Source: Methanobacterium_D oryzae
Lineage (GTDB): Archaea; Methanobacteriota; Methanobacteria; Methanobacteriales; Methanobacteriaceae
Assembly (NCBI RefSeq): GCF_050433505.1
Contig: NZ_JBNPXC010000001.1
Location: forward strand, 558,001-622,000
Direction: 5' to 3'
DNA: 64,000 bases
A model generated the notes under the pieces. It saw nothing but the letters and a program-made list of their open reading frames with translations. It did no database searches and was not told the origin of the DNA. Position 1 is the first letter of the stretch. Every line of letters starts with the position of its first letter. Both the position numbers and the translations under genes were made by a program. Shown here piece after piece: positions 9,314-18,331 of the stretch.

Positions 9314-10370
9314 TTTTCTCAACTCCCGCAATTTCTCTAATTTTAGCCATCAAATCGCTAAGTTCAATGATATTTCCACCCATACGATTTATGAGATCTA
9401 CATCCTTGCATTCAATGGCCATTTTTATATCCTCACGCATCTGACCATTGCTCATCTCTACTGATATGAATTTAGGGTTATTTTTATCTGCGATATTTTT
9501 TAATTCTTTTTCTGGGAATGGAAACAGTGTTTTTGGCCTAAAGAGCCCTGCTTTAATTCCTTCTCCCCTTGCAATATCTACTGCAGATCTTGCAATTCTA
9601 CTGCTTATTCCATAGGATACAAGGACTATTTCAGCATCTTCTATTTGATATTCTTCATATTGGACTTCTTCTTCCTTAATTTTTTCATATTTTTCCTGAA
9701 CTTTGAAGTTAAACTCTTCTAGTAAATCAAAATCAAGAAATATTGATGTAACAAGGTTTCCCATTGTTTCTTTATTTCCGCAGACTGCCCATGAAGTGTC
9801 AATTTCAGGTTTAACGGCTTCTTCAGGGAAATGTAAAGGTTCTATCATTTGCCCTAAAACAGCATCTGCAATGATTATAACAGGATTTCTCCATTTTTCT
9901 GCAAGTTCAAACGCTTTCATGGTGAAATCACACATTTCCTGAACAGAATTTGGAGCTAAAACTATATTTCTATAGTTACCGTGCCCTCCACCTTTAACAA
10001 GCTGATTATAGTCACCTTGTTCTGGACCGATATTTCCAAGCCCGGGACCTGCTCTTTGAACATCTACTATAACACAAGGCAATTCTGCTCCTGCTAAAAA
10101 TGATATTCCTTCCTGTTTAAGACTTATTCCTGGACCTGATGATGCTGTCATTACTCTATGTCCTGCTGTAGCTCCCCCATAAACCATGTTTATGGCGGCT
10201 TCTTCTGATTCTGCCTGTACAAATTTTCTTCCAACCATTGGGAAGTATTTTGAGGCTTCGTGAAGGATTTCACTTGCAGGGGTAATTGGATATCCAAAAT
10301 AACAGTCACAGCCTGCATACATGGCTCCTATTATAACTGCTGTATTTCCTCTTATAAGTTGAGTTGCCAT
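9306..10370 (-). CDS. vorB: Ketoisovalerate:ferredoxin oxidoreductase VorB (alpha)
   Basis: A 354-residue alpha subunit with the CYFGYPITPASEILHE motif at residues about 23-38, followed by AESEEAAINMVYGGA and the ASSGPGISLKQEG segment that lines the active site of 2-oxoacid oxidoreductases. Length and order match VorB of Methanothermobacter. It starts 2 nt after vorC, with GGAGGATT overlapping the vorC end, and overlaps vorA by 8 nt. Tight coupling implies one transcript and stoichiometric assembly. Confidence 0.92.
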   Translation of the reverse strand: MATQLIRGNTAVIIGAMYAGCDCYFGYPITPASEILHEASKYFPMVGRKFVQAESEEAAINMVYGGATAGHRVMTASSGPGISLKQEGISFLAGAELPCVIVDVQRAGPGLGNIGPEQGDYNQLVKGGGHGNYRNIVLAPNSVQEMCDFTMKAFELAEKWRNPVIIIADAVLGQMIEPLHFPEEAVKPEIDTSWAVCGNKETMGNLVTSIFLDFDLLEEFNFKVQEKYEKIKEEEVQYEEYQIEDAEIVLVSYGISSRIARSAVDIARGEGIKAGLFRPKTLFPFPEKELKNIADKNNPKFISVEMSNGQMREDIKMAIECKDVDLINRMGGNIIELSDLMAKIREIAGVEKNG

Positions 10371-10372
10371 GT

Positions 10373-10624
10373 TTAATCCTCCTCTTTTTTAGCTTTTTTT
10401 GGAATATGAACTTCTATTGCTAAGGGTTCTGGACAGGTATAATAACAATCACCACATCCTGTGCACCCTTCTCCTTCATAGATTACGTAGTGATACCCTC
10501 TCTCATTGACGTCATCACTCATCTTTAGAACACCCTTTTTGCATGCTATAATGCATCGTTCGCATGCTTTACATTCTAAAGTGTTGATAACAGGGTAAGG
10601 TTCTCTTTTTCCTGATGATTTCAT
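10373..10624 (-). CDS. vorC: Ketoisovalerate:ferredoxin oxidoreductase VorC (2[4Fe-4S] ferredoxin)
   Basis: An 83-residue polyferredoxin subunit with two four-cysteine motifs, CKACERCIIACKKG and CTGCGDCYYTCPEP, each binding a [4Fe-4S] cluster. It relays electrons between the TPP site in VorA and soluble ferredoxin. It is the first of the three vor genes, 2 nt before vorB. A 79-nt gap with a small hairpin separates it from the acyl-CoA synthetase gene, so vor may be partly uncoupled from the upstream genes. Confidence 0.92.
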   Translation of the reverse strand: MKSSGKREPYPVINTLECKACERCIIACKKGVLKMSDDVNERGYHYVIYEGEGCTGCGDCYYTCPEPLAIEVHIPKKAKKEED

Positions 10625-10664
10625 AATATTTCCTTCTAAAATTTAGTTAATTCAAAATAAATAA

Positions 10665-10685
10665 AAGAGCTTTTAAATTGCTCTT
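10665..10685. terminator. Short hairpin between acyl-CoA synthetase and vorC
   Basis: AAGAGC and GCTCTT form a perfect 6-bp stem around a 9-nt A/T loop, in the gap between two same-strand genes. It could be an attenuator, a processing site or chance; the stem is short. Confidence 0.35.
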
Positions 10686-10703
10686 ACCGTATAATGATTA
10701 TTT

Positions 10704-12374
10704 TTATTCTTGGTCTTTACTTCGTATTTCCACCCTTCTAATCTTCCCACTTATTGTTTTTGGGAGTTCATCCACAAATTCAATAATACGTGGATATTTA
10801 TAAGGTGCTGTTACTTTTTTAACGTGATTTTGTATCTCTTTTTTCAGTTCTTCTGATGGTTGATAATCATTTGTTAATACGATTGTTGCTTTGACAACTT
10901 GGCCTCTTACAGGGTCAGGAAATGCGGTTATAGCGCATTCTAAAACTGAAGGGTGAGATATTACTGCACTTTCTACTTCGAATGGGCCAATCCTATAACC
11001 GGAACTTTTAATCATGTCGTCTGTTCTTCCAACGAACCATATGTAACCGTCTTCATCCATCCAGGCAGTATCACCTGTATGGTAGCATCCATCGTACCAT
11101 ACTTCTTTGGTTTTTTCAGGATTAAGATAATAACCATCAAATAATCCAATTGGCTTTTCATCACCAGTTTTAATTACTATTTCACCTTCTTCTCCTATAT
11201 CTGAAAGGTTATTTTCTTTGTCCATAATTATAATGTCATAAATTGGGGCTGGTTTTCCCATTGAACCAGGTCTTGGAGTCATCCATGGGAAATTAGCGAC
11301 AGATACAACACTTTCAGTCTGACCAAAACCTTCCATTAATTTTAAACCGGTAAATTCATAGAATTTATTGTAAACTTCAGGATTTAAAGGTTCTCCTGCA
11401 GTTACAGCATATTCTAAAGTCGAAAAGTTGTACTTTGATAAATTTTCTTTTATTAGGAACCTGTAGATTGTTGGTGGGGCACAGTAAGTTGTTACTCCAT
11501 ATTTTGAGGCTTTTTCAAGCATATTTCCCGCATCAAATCGCTCATAGTCATATACAAAGACTGCACTGCCTGAAATCCACTGTCCATATATTTGGCCCCA
11601 AACTGCCTTTGCCCAGCCAGTATCAGCTACAGTATAGTGTAGTCCATCATCAACTACATTCTGCCAGTATTTTGCAGTTATTATATGTGCTAATGGATAA
11701 GTTTGATCGTGTTGAATCATTTTTGGCATTCCAGTAGTTCCTGATGAGAAATATACTAATAGAATATCATCATTTGTAGTGTTTGCATCTCCAGTAGGAC
11801 GTTCAAAATCGAGAGGGGCTTTTTCAAGTTCTTTTCTTAGATTAAGCCATCCTTCTCTATCTTCATCACCAACAATAGCTTTTATAAGCTCATAGTCCTT
11901 TAATTCTTCATCTGCTTCATCGAAGTACTCTGGAACTCCGTCTTCAGCGATACATACTACCATTTTTATTTTTGCCTGCTTTACTCTGTATACAATATCT
12001 TCAGATCTAAGCATATGAGTTGCTGGGATTGCTATTGCTCCTATTTTAGTGAGTCCTAGAATGCAGAACCAGAATTCATATCTTGCTTTAAGTGTGAGCA
12101 TTACAGTATCGCCTTTTTTAATTCCACATTTTTTAAAGAAATTGGCAGCTTTATCACTGTAATATTTCATATCTGCAAAGGTGAAAACCTGTTCATTATC
12201 ATGATCATCACACCAGACCATGGCTATTTTATCTGGAACTTCTTCTGCATATTTATCAACAACATCATAGGCAAAATTGAAATTGTCAGGAACATTTATC
12301 TTGAAATTTTCTTTAAAATCTTCGTATGATTCAAATTCAACCCTTGAAACGAATTTATTTAATAGTGAAGACAT
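10704..12374 (-). CDS. AMP-forming acyl-CoA synthetase
   Basis: A 556-residue ANL-superfamily enzyme that activates a carboxylic acid with ATP and CoA. Visible are the P-loop YFSSGTTGMPKM (about residue 210), the adenine motif EGFGQTES, YHTGDTAWMDEDGY, the hinge region GRTDDMIKSSGYRIGP, and the catalytic lysine motif PKTISGKIRR near the C terminus. It resembles medium-chain or acetate/propionate CoA synthetases more than true Acs, so the acid is not certain. GGGAGT precedes the ATG. It lies 20 nt after an XRE-cupin regulator and before vorCBA. Activation followed by reductive carboxylation to a 2-oxoacid is the natural reading of the cluster. Confidence 0.88.
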   Translation of the reverse strand: MSSLLNKFVSRVEFESYEDFKENFKINVPDNFNFAYDVVDKYAEEVPDKIAMVWCDDHDNEQVFTFADMKYYSDKAANFFKKCGIKKGDTVMLTLKARYEFWFCILGLTKIGAIAIPATHMLRSEDIVYRVKQAKIKMVVCIAEDGVPEYFDEADEELKDYELIKAIVGDEDREGWLNLRKELEKAPLDFERPTGDANTTNDDILLVYFSSGTTGMPKMIQHDQTYPLAHIITAKYWQNVVDDGLHYTVADTGWAKAVWGQIYGQWISGSAVFVYDYERFDAGNMLEKASKYGVTTYCAPPTIYRFLIKENLSKYNFSTLEYAVTAGEPLNPEVYNKFYEFTGLKLMEGFGQTESVVSVANFPWMTPRPGSMGKPAPIYDIIIMDKENNLSDIGEEGEIVIKTGDEKPIGLFDGYYLNPEKTKEVWYDGCYHTGDTAWMDEDGYIWFVGRTDDMIKSSGYRIGPFEVESAVISHPSVLECAITAFPDPVRGQVVKATIVLTNDYQPSEELKKEIQNHVKKVTAPYKYPRIIEFVDELPKTISGKIRRVEIRSKDQE

Positions 12375-12394
12375 ATTACTACTCCCTTTAGTGA

Positions 12395-12943
12395 TTACAT
12401 AACTATTGCAAGGAATTTTGCTGGTTTATTATTTAATGCTTCCATTGCATGCTCGTATGAGGAATCATAGAATATTGAATCCCCCTCATTTAAAATAATC
12501 TCATTATTATGAATGTAAATCTTTAAAGTCCCCTCAAGGACATAATCAAACTCCTGTCCTGGATGTGAATTTTTAGAAGGGATTTCATCCTTTGGTTCAA
12601 CAGTAACAATAAATGGTTCAGCTTTTTTATGAATGAATTTTTCAGCAAGGTTCTCGTATTTGTACTGCTTTCGCCTTTCTACTGCAGCTCCTTTACCTTT
12701 CCTTGTAATTGTGAAGATATGCATTCTGGTCTCTTCACCTGTAAGCAAGAGGCCCATATCAACATTAAATTTATGTGCAATTTCATATAGAATACTTGCT
12801 GGAATGTCAGATTTTCCTTCTTCGTACTCTTTGTAGATTTTAGCATCGATATTTAGATATTCTGCCATTTCTTCTACACTTATTTCTGATAAATCTCTTA
12901 ATTCGAAGATACGTGACCCTATTTCTTTCATCTTTTCTTTCAT
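12395..12943 (-). CDS. XRE-family regulator with C-terminal cupin domain
   Basis: A 182-residue regulator. Residues 1-65 are an XRE helix-turn-helix (IGSRIFELRDLSEISVEEMA, then KEYEEGKSDIP). A basic linker follows, and residues 110-182 form a cupin (HPGQEFDYVLEGTLKIYI, GDSIFYDSSYEHA) that binds a small ligand. Such proteins often control the adjacent catabolic or acyl-activating gene, and this one lies 20 nt upstream of the acyl-CoA synthetase in the same direction. GAGTGGT precedes the ATG. The ligand is probably the acid or its CoA ester; that is inference. Confidence 0.88.
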   Translation of the reverse strand: MKEKMKEIGSRIFELRDLSEISVEEMAEYLNIDAKIYKEYEEGKSDIPASILYEIAHKFNVDMGLLLTGEETRMHIFTITRKGKGAAVERRKQYKYENLAEKFIHKKAEPFIVTVEPKDEIPSKNSHPGQEFDYVLEGTLKIYIHNNEIILNEGDSIFYDSSYEHAMEALNNKPAKFLAIVM

Positions 12944-13253
12944 TCTACCACTCTTTAAAATTGAACCTTAAATCTTTTAATTATTATGATTTCAAATTAT
13001 TATAATTTTGAGATTTAAAAACGACAAAATTCAGTTTTATATGTAATGATTATTAATGACAATTTATAATTTACTGATATTTATAGGTGTGCCTTGAATT
13101 TAAAGGTATTAGAAAACTTGGAAAATATTATAAAAAATGATCCTTTTCAAGTTAAAACTAATATCTTGTGATTGATTTGGCTAAAGACTTTTAATTGATA
13201 CTGTTTCATTAATTTTTAAAATAAAAAAAAAGAAAAAAATAAAATATGCTCAT
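12944..13253. other. Intergenic region, no gene supported
   Basis: About 310 bp of AT-rich DNA. It should hold the promoter of the XRE-acyl-CoA synthetase-vor cluster and the 3' end of the large surface-protein transcript. A 25-codon frame on the plus strand (TTG at about 13092) lacks family resemblance and is not called. Confidence 0.6.
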
Positions 13254-16200
13254 CTAAAACGGTAATGAAGCATATATTCCTTTTAACGTGCTTGTTGTTG
13301 TATTCCAGTTGTTTATTGCGCCAAATGTGTTTCTAGAGCTTGATGCATCTGCGTAATACCATTTGCCATTTACCCAGACATTTGCATAGACGTGTCCATA
13401 CCAACTTCCACTTGAAAATTTAGCATTAACATGTACGTATCTTGCTGGAATTCCTACTGCCCTTTCAAGTGCGATTAGTAAATGGGTTGTATCTACACAG
13501 TTTCCAGTGTCTGCTTTATATGTGCCTAATGCGCCATATTTGGTATTGTAATAGAAGGAATAACCTATATTATCCCTAACCCAGTTGAATATCGCCACGG
13601 CCTTATCATAGCTTGAACTCATTCCTTTTGTTATTGAAGCTGCCAATGATTTAATGGTAGCATCATTCACCTGACAGTTTGTAGTAGCTGCAAGGTACTG
13701 CTGTAATGTTGAGGGTATTTTTGTATTTGTAACTGAGGAGTCTACTATAACATTGTTAGGTAATTTACTGCTTGTTGTATAGTAATTAAGTATCTTTGAA
13801 TATGTGTATACTAATGATTCGTACTGAATATTCCCTAAAGAACTGGTTGCATAGTTTGGGGCTCTTCCATTTGAATCTATGTATGTTTTTATTGTTCCTG
13901 CAATTTTAATGTATTCTGTTGAGTTTATATTCCCGTACATATAGCTTCCTGTAGAGTTTATAGGGGCGCTAACGCTTTCTGCAGATATGGGTGAGTTTAT
14001 TCCACTATTTATTTGCAATAATCTTGTAACCAGCATCTGTAGGAACTGTGGCATTGTAATTTGGCTTGTTCCAATTGTTATGTAATTTGGTAGTTTGTTA
14101 TTGGCTTCGATGTATGATTTGACACTTGTTGCAGCGTTTTGGATTTCACTTAACATAAATGAAGAGTAATCACTGGAACTTACAGTAGTACTTTTGATAG
14201 TTATAAATGAACTGTCAATTAGTCCGTATCTGAATAGTGCGTATCCTGCTGATCCGTTGCTTATTGCAGTGTTTATGTCGTTTTGCAGTTCACTTGCGGG
14301 TATTGGTGTTGTGGCATCGTCTGATTCATATGTTTGAAGACCAGCTACAACTGGCTTTCCATTTGCCTGGCTAACGATATATTTTACTGTTGAACCAATC
14401 CAACTTGCATCCTTACCATAATTCCCTTTATATATCATTGGAACTAGGAAATCAAGGTAATCTGAAAGTTGAGTATAATTCTGCCCATAATATTTTGCAT
14501 TAGTAGCACATTCAGGCATTAAAGCTGCTGAAACTGCTACTGATGGATTAATGGAGTTCACTGTGTTATAGACATTTTGAACAAAAGAAGTAATTGCTTC
14601 TGTTCCTCCTGGATGTTGATAAGCAGCATGTTCATTAGCTTCACTTCCAGAATATCTCACGTAATCAAGGTGTATTCCATTTATGTGGTAATTTGTCCCG
14701 TTTATATTGTAATTTGCTTTGGTAACATCTGAAATAAAGCTGATTAGCTCGTTAGTGTATGTTTCATTTTGCGGATCAACCCAACCCGATGTATCCTTAA
14801 AACAAGTAATCCAGGGATGTATTTGTATTCCTGTTCCAATAGTTCTAGTTAAAAGATTAGTAATCACTGTTTTATAGTTTGTTTGATTGACTTTTATGAA
14901 TATGTCTGTGATATCTGCTTTTACTAATGCAGATACGTTTACAGTAGATTGATAGTTAGATGGTAGCCAGATACATTGAATAGTAGTACTTGTAGTGAAA
15001 CTTCTATTGCAACTTGCAAGTGGATTATCTTCTAAATCTCTTATACTGTCAGTATGTAAGACTAACGTGTATTTTGTTCCTTTTTCAAGCAGTGAATGAT
15101 TAATGGTTAATACGTTTCCACTAATTGATTTAGATATAGGTACTGTTGTTCCATTACTGGATTTCAGTTCTATCCACATGTTCCCTGCTTTAATCTTTTC
15201 ATTGAAAGTAACTTTGATCAATTTGTTTCTAGTAACATTTACTGCGTAGTTTGATGGATCAGAACTTGTTATTGTGGGTGGTGTTCCTGTAGTGAAACTT
15301 TTACTACAAAATGCTATTGGATTACCCTTTAAATCTCTTATACTATCCGTATATAAAATTAGGGTGTGTTTGGTTCCTTTTGCAAGGAGTGTAGGATGTT
15401 TTATAGTTAGAACTTTACCACTAATAATTCTGTATATTTTTATTAGTGTTCCGTCGCTTGTTTTTAGTTCTATCTGCATGTTCCCTGCTTTTATTGCTTC
15501 ATTGAAGGTAATTGTTATTACTTTGTCTCTGGTAATGTTTATTGCATTGTTTGTGGGGTTGGTGCTTGTTATTGTGGGTGATGTGCCATCAGTACTTGTA
15601 GTAAAACTTTTACCAATAACTTTTACTGGATTACCAGCTAAATCTCTTATACTGTCTGTATGTAAAATTAGGGTGTGTTTGGTTCCTTTTGCAAGAAGTG
15701 CTGAAGGTTTTATGGTTAAAGTGTTTCCACTAATAATTCTGTATATTTTTATTAGTGTTCCGTCGCTTGTTTTTAGTTCTATCCACATGTTCCCTGCTTT
15801 AATCTTTTCATTGAATATTACTTTAATCGTATTGTCTCTGGCTATGTTCACTGCGTTGTTTGTGGGGTTGGTGCTTGTTATTGTGGGTGATGTGCCATCA
15901 GTACTTGTAGTAAAACTTTTACCAATAACTTTTACTGGATTACCTGCATAATCAGTCACACTACCGCTATGCAAGATTAGAGTATATTTTTTCCCCTTTG
16001 CAAGAAGTGTTGAATGGGTAATAGTTAAAACATTTCCATTAATTGATGTAGTTACAGGTATTGTTGTTCCGTCACTGGCTTTTAGTTCTATCCACATGTT
16101 TCCTGCTTTAATATTTTCACTGAAAGTAATTTTGATTACTTTATCTCTGACTATGTTCACTGCGTTGTTTGTGGGGTCAATGCTTGTTACAACTGGTGCA

Positions 16201-16358
16201 GTATCATCAACGGTGAAACTAGTTAAGGTTTCTGAACCATTTTCAGTTCCATTAGTGGCAGATGTAGTGCCTAAACCAAGCAATGCAATGCTAAAAACGA
16301 GCATTAATGCTATTAGTATTTTTTTCGTAATTGTACCGCCTCCATATCTAAAAACCAC
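13254..16358 (-). CDS. Secreted multi-domain cell-wall protein: Ig-like repeats, glycosidase-like barrel, pseudomurein-binding repeats, transglutaminase-type peptidase
   Basis: A 1034-residue exported protein. It has a signal peptide (KKILIALMLVFSIALLGLG), four Big_5-like Ig repeats (about residues 54-457), and a TIM-barrel glycosidase-like domain (about 460-720) with GIHLDYVRYSG and DFLVPMIYKGNYG as in GHL10/DUF4015 proteins. Two pseudomurein-binding repeats follow (about 735-790 and 812-872), then a C-terminal transglutaminase-like domain with a plausible triad C954 (TGNCVDTTH), H989 (WYGHVYANV) and D1004 (YYADASS). The last two modules resemble pseudomurein endoisopeptidases (peptidase C71) of methanogen viruses. 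The likely role is host-wall remodelling. The GTG start given is uncertain: GGAGG at 16339-16343 points to an ATT at 16329-16331, giving a cleaner signal peptide. Confidence 0.9.
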   Translation of the reverse strand: MVFRYGGGTITKKILIALMLVFSIALLGLGTTSATNGTENGSETLTSFTVDDTAPVVTSIDPTNNAVNIVRDKVIKITFSENIKAGNMWIELKASDGTTIPVTTSINGNVLTITHSTLLAKGKKYTLILHSGSVTDYAGNPVKVIGKSFTTSTDGTSPTITSTNPTNNAVNIARDNTIKVIFNEKIKAGNMWIELKTSDGTLIKIYRIISGNTLTIKPSALLAKGTKHTLILHTDSIRDLAGNPVKVIGKSFTTSTDGTSPTITSTNPTNNAINITRDKVITITFNEAIKAGNMQIELKTSDGTLIKIYRIISGKVLTIKHPTLLAKGTKHTLILYTDSIRDLKGNPIAFCSKSFTTGTPPTITSSDPSNYAVNVTRNKLIKVTFNEKIKAGNMWIELKSSNGTTVPISKSISGNVLTINHSLLEKGTKYTLVLHTDSIRDLEDNPLASCNRSFTTSTTIQCIWLPSNYQSTVNVSALVKADITDIFIKVNQTNYKTVITNLLTRTIGTGIQIHPWITCFKDTSGWVDPQNETYTNELISFISDVTKANYNINGTNYHINGIHLDYVRYSGSEANEHAAYQHPGGTEAITSFVQNVYNTVNSINPSVAVSAALMPECATNAKYYGQNYTQLSDYLDFLVPMIYKGNYGKDASWIGSTVKYIVSQANGKPVVAGLQTYESDDATTPIPASELQNDINTAISNGSAGYALFRYGLIDSSFITIKSTTVSSSDYSSFMLSEIQNAATSVKSYIEANNKLPNYITIGTSQITMPQFLQMLVTRLLQINSGINSPISAESVSAPINSTGSYMYGNINSTEYIKIAGTIKTYIDSNGRAPNYATSSLGNIQYESLVYTYSKILNYYTTSSKLPNNVIVDSSVTNTKIPSTLQQYLAATTNCQVNDATIKSLAASITKGMSSSYDKAVAIFNWVRDNIGYSFYYNTKYGALGTYKADTGNCVDTTHLLIALERAVGIPARYVHVNAKFSSGSWYGHVYANVWVNGKWYYADASSSRNTFGAINNWNTTTSTLKGIYASLPF
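14988..16199 (-). repeat. Four tandem ~100-codon Ig-like repeats inside the surface protein
   Basis: Four successive units share NPTNNAVNI..RDK.I.ITF.E.IKAGNMWIEL, then LLAKGTKHTLILHTDSIRDL and GNP. Units 2 and 3 are nearly identical over long stretches also at DNA level (for example the LIKIYRIISG segment), pointing to recent duplication. Such repeats act as stalks or wall-spanning spacers and can change number by recombination. Confidence 0.85.
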
Positions 16359-16750
16359 ACCTATGAGCTTTCACATTTTAAGAAAATGAATTCTTAAAAT
16401 TAAGAAACTTTTTAAAGTTTTTAGACGTAATAATGTTCATTTGTACTGAATATATAAATCTTTTGCTTTAAAATTTGAAAATGTACTCTTTAATATCTTA
16501 TTTTTTGATTTAAAACTCGTTTAGAACTTATTAAAATCATTAAATAAGGTTAATATTTATTGGAGGCTATTTTAAATAAATAAGTCTTAATTTATTCCAT
16601 TTTGCCAAAAAGAACGTTTATCAATGATTTATTTTTATCTAATTAAACCTTTAAATACAATTTTATATGTATATTGACCTTAAATTTAAAAAAAATAAAT
16701 AACTAAACGTTTAAATATAAATTATTTAAAAAATATAGATTTAATGAAAA
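16359..16750. other. Upstream region of the surface-protein gene, no gene found
   Basis: About 390 bp, very AT-rich, with no coding frame I can support. It carries the promoter of the surface-protein gene (TATA box at 16451-16458) and separates it from the same-strand small zinc-ribbon protein. Confidence 0.6.
16451..16458 (-). promoter_or_regulatory. TATA box of the surface-protein gene
   Basis: On the minus strand the sequence reads GATTTATATA, preceded by an A-rich BRE-like stretch (AGCAAAA). Transcription would begin about 25 nt downstream, giving a leader of 70-95 nt that includes the GGAGG site. Confidence 0.5.
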
Positions 16751-17107
16751 TTAAAATGTAAGTGTCCCGTTTTTGGTATAAATAAAAAGTTTACCACAGG
16801 ATTCGCAGCCTTTTAATGCATAATTGTTATTTTGATATTTCTCAAAATCAAATGAATTTATGTTCTCTTTTAGCTTTTCTGCAATTTGAGGATCAATAAG
16901 TTTAGCATCTTTTCTTGTATCAATTAAACTTAGAGAACGGTGTTTTTGTTTTAATAATTCTAAATTATTAATATCAATGGTTATTACATCATTTGAGTCA
17001 CAATAAGGGCACTTTTCAGCACTGGTATAACCACATATAATTCCTACTCCTACAATTGCAAAGATTAGTAATCCTACAAAAATAAGAGATTTGTACTTAT
17101 TCCGCAT
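16751..17107 (-). CDS. Membrane-anchored zinc-ribbon-like protein, unknown function
   Basis: A 118-residue protein with an N-terminal hydrophobic segment (LIFVGLLIFAIVGVGIICGY) that is either an anchor or a signal peptide. It is followed by paired cysteines CPYC (about 34-37) and CESC (about 102-105), as in a zinc ribbon split by a helical insert of about 65 residues. No family is recognised. The ribosome-binding site is weak (GGCGA). It is probably monocistronic. Confidence 0.65.
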   Translation of the reverse strand: MRNKYKSLIFVGLLIFAIVGVGIICGYTSAEKCPYCDSNDVITIDINNLELLKQKHRSLSLIDTRKDAKLIDPQIAEKLKENINSFDFEKYQNNNYALKGCESCGKLFIYTKNGTLTF

Positions 17108-17327
17108 AGTTTCGCCATCTGATAATTGTCTAATATTTATTTTTAAATTAACTGGTATGTCAATTTTATTTTAATGTTATTTAATATTTGGCTCTTTTGT
17201 AATATAGATCATTAACTACATTTTTTATTATTTCACGATGTGGTGTAAAAACTAAGTTTTGGTTTTTTAATAAATTAACTATATATTAACATATGATAAT
17301 GTTCATAAAAATATTGGGGGAATTTTT

Positions 17328-17816
17328 ATGAAGATTGTAACAGATATTGTAAATTTAGAAGCTCCAAAAGACTGTAATTTAATTTTAGGACAAAGTCATT
17401 TTATTAAAACTGTTGAAGATCTTTATGAAGCAATTATAAATACTGTCCCGAATGTTGAATTTGGACTTGCTTTTAGTGAAGCTTCTGGTGACTGTTTGGT
17501 AAGGAAATCTGGTAATGATGAAAATCTTACTAAAGCAGCAAGTAAGATGATGCTTGAAATTGGATGTGGCCATACATTTTTGATATTCATGAAAAATGCT
17601 TATCCAATAAACATCATACAACGTATAATGAATGTTCCAGAAGTTGTAAACCTTTATTGTGCAACTGCAAACCCCGTTCAGATATTAATTGCTGAAACTG
17701 AACAAGGAAGAGGAATACTTGGCGTAATAGATGGCTTTAAACCTAAAGGAATTGAAAGCCAGGAAGATGAAGAAGATAGAAAGAAATTATTAAGGCAGTT
17801 TGGATATAAATTCTAA
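17328..17816 (+). CDS. Adenosine-specific kinase family protein (PF04008)
   Basis: A 162-residue protein of the small archaeal/bacterial family named adenosine-specific kinase. Its hallmark segments are NLILGQSHFIKTVEDLYEA, FGLAFSEASGDCLVR, IGCGHTFLIFM and YCATANPVQILIAETEQG. The biochemical role is only loosely defined in the family. A strong GGGGG ribosome-binding site lies before the ATG. It appears to stand alone, with a TATA-like ATATATT about 45 nt upstream. Confidence 0.85.
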   Translation: MKIVTDIVNLEAPKDCNLILGQSHFIKTVEDLYEAIINTVPNVEFGLAFSEASGDCLVRKSGNDENLTKAASKMMLEIGCGHTFLIFMKNAYPINIIQRIMNVPEVVNLYCATANPVQILIAETEQGRGILGVIDGFKPKGIESQEDEEDRKKLLRQFGYKF

Positions 17817-17964
17817 AATTAGGAGTAATTGATCTATAGGTGTTTTTAAGTTCTTATTTTCTTATTATTTTTTTATTTAAACTTAAAATTGGCTTTTTAG
17901 ATAGAAAATAACTTATACTTTTATGAATATAGTTATTAACATAATACCATTTGGGGGTAATTTT

Positions 17965-18297
17965 ATGGATAAATCAGATGTTGTATTTACTAAAACTAGT
18001 GGAACGGAAAGAATTGGTGAAACTAAAACTAAAATAAAAGAGGATTATGTTAAATTTTTAAATAGAACTGGAGGGGTAGTTGAAATTAAATTCAGAGCTC
18101 CAAGGGAAGAGTTAATAGATGCATTTCAGTTTTTCTCAAGTGTGAATGATATGGAATCTCTTGGAATAAACATTGCAGACTCTGGAGATCGATGGAATCA
18201 CTATTTTAGGGGCATATCTCCGCTTATGGAAGATGAAGATGGAAATGGCTATAATTTTAAAGTTACATTGCAAATAAGGGATGCTGCCCCACTATAA
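17965..18297 (+). CDS. Conserved hypothetical protein
   Basis: A soluble protein of 110 residues with mixed alpha/beta character and no motif I recognise; it includes EIKFRAPREELIDAFQFF and a C-terminal FKVTLQIRDAA strand. I chose the ATG at 17965 because GGGGGT lies 8 nt upstream; an ATG 42 nt earlier (17923) has no ribosome-binding site. It lies about 150 nt after the adenosine-kinase-like gene in the same direction and converges with the flavoprotein gene through a hairpin pair. Confidence 0.7.
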   Translation: MDKSDVVFTKTSGTERIGETKTKIKEDYVKFLNRTGGVVEIKFRAPREELIDAFQFFSSVNDMESLGINIADSGDRWNHYFRGISPLMEDEDGNGYNFKVTLQIRDAAPL

Positions 18298-18331
18298 ATT
18301 CATTAATAAATTATTTTTTATTTTCGAATAT

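Noticed and set aside
13092..13170. 25-codon plus-strand frame between the XRE regulator and the surface-protein gene
   Set aside because: Too short, TTG start and no recognisable motif; most likely chance in AT-rich DNA.
15274..15951. Long plus-strand frame (225 codons) opposite the Ig-like repeats
   Set aside because: It is the antisense shadow of the repeated minus-strand gene, itself repetitive for that reason, without a ribosome-binding site or family match.
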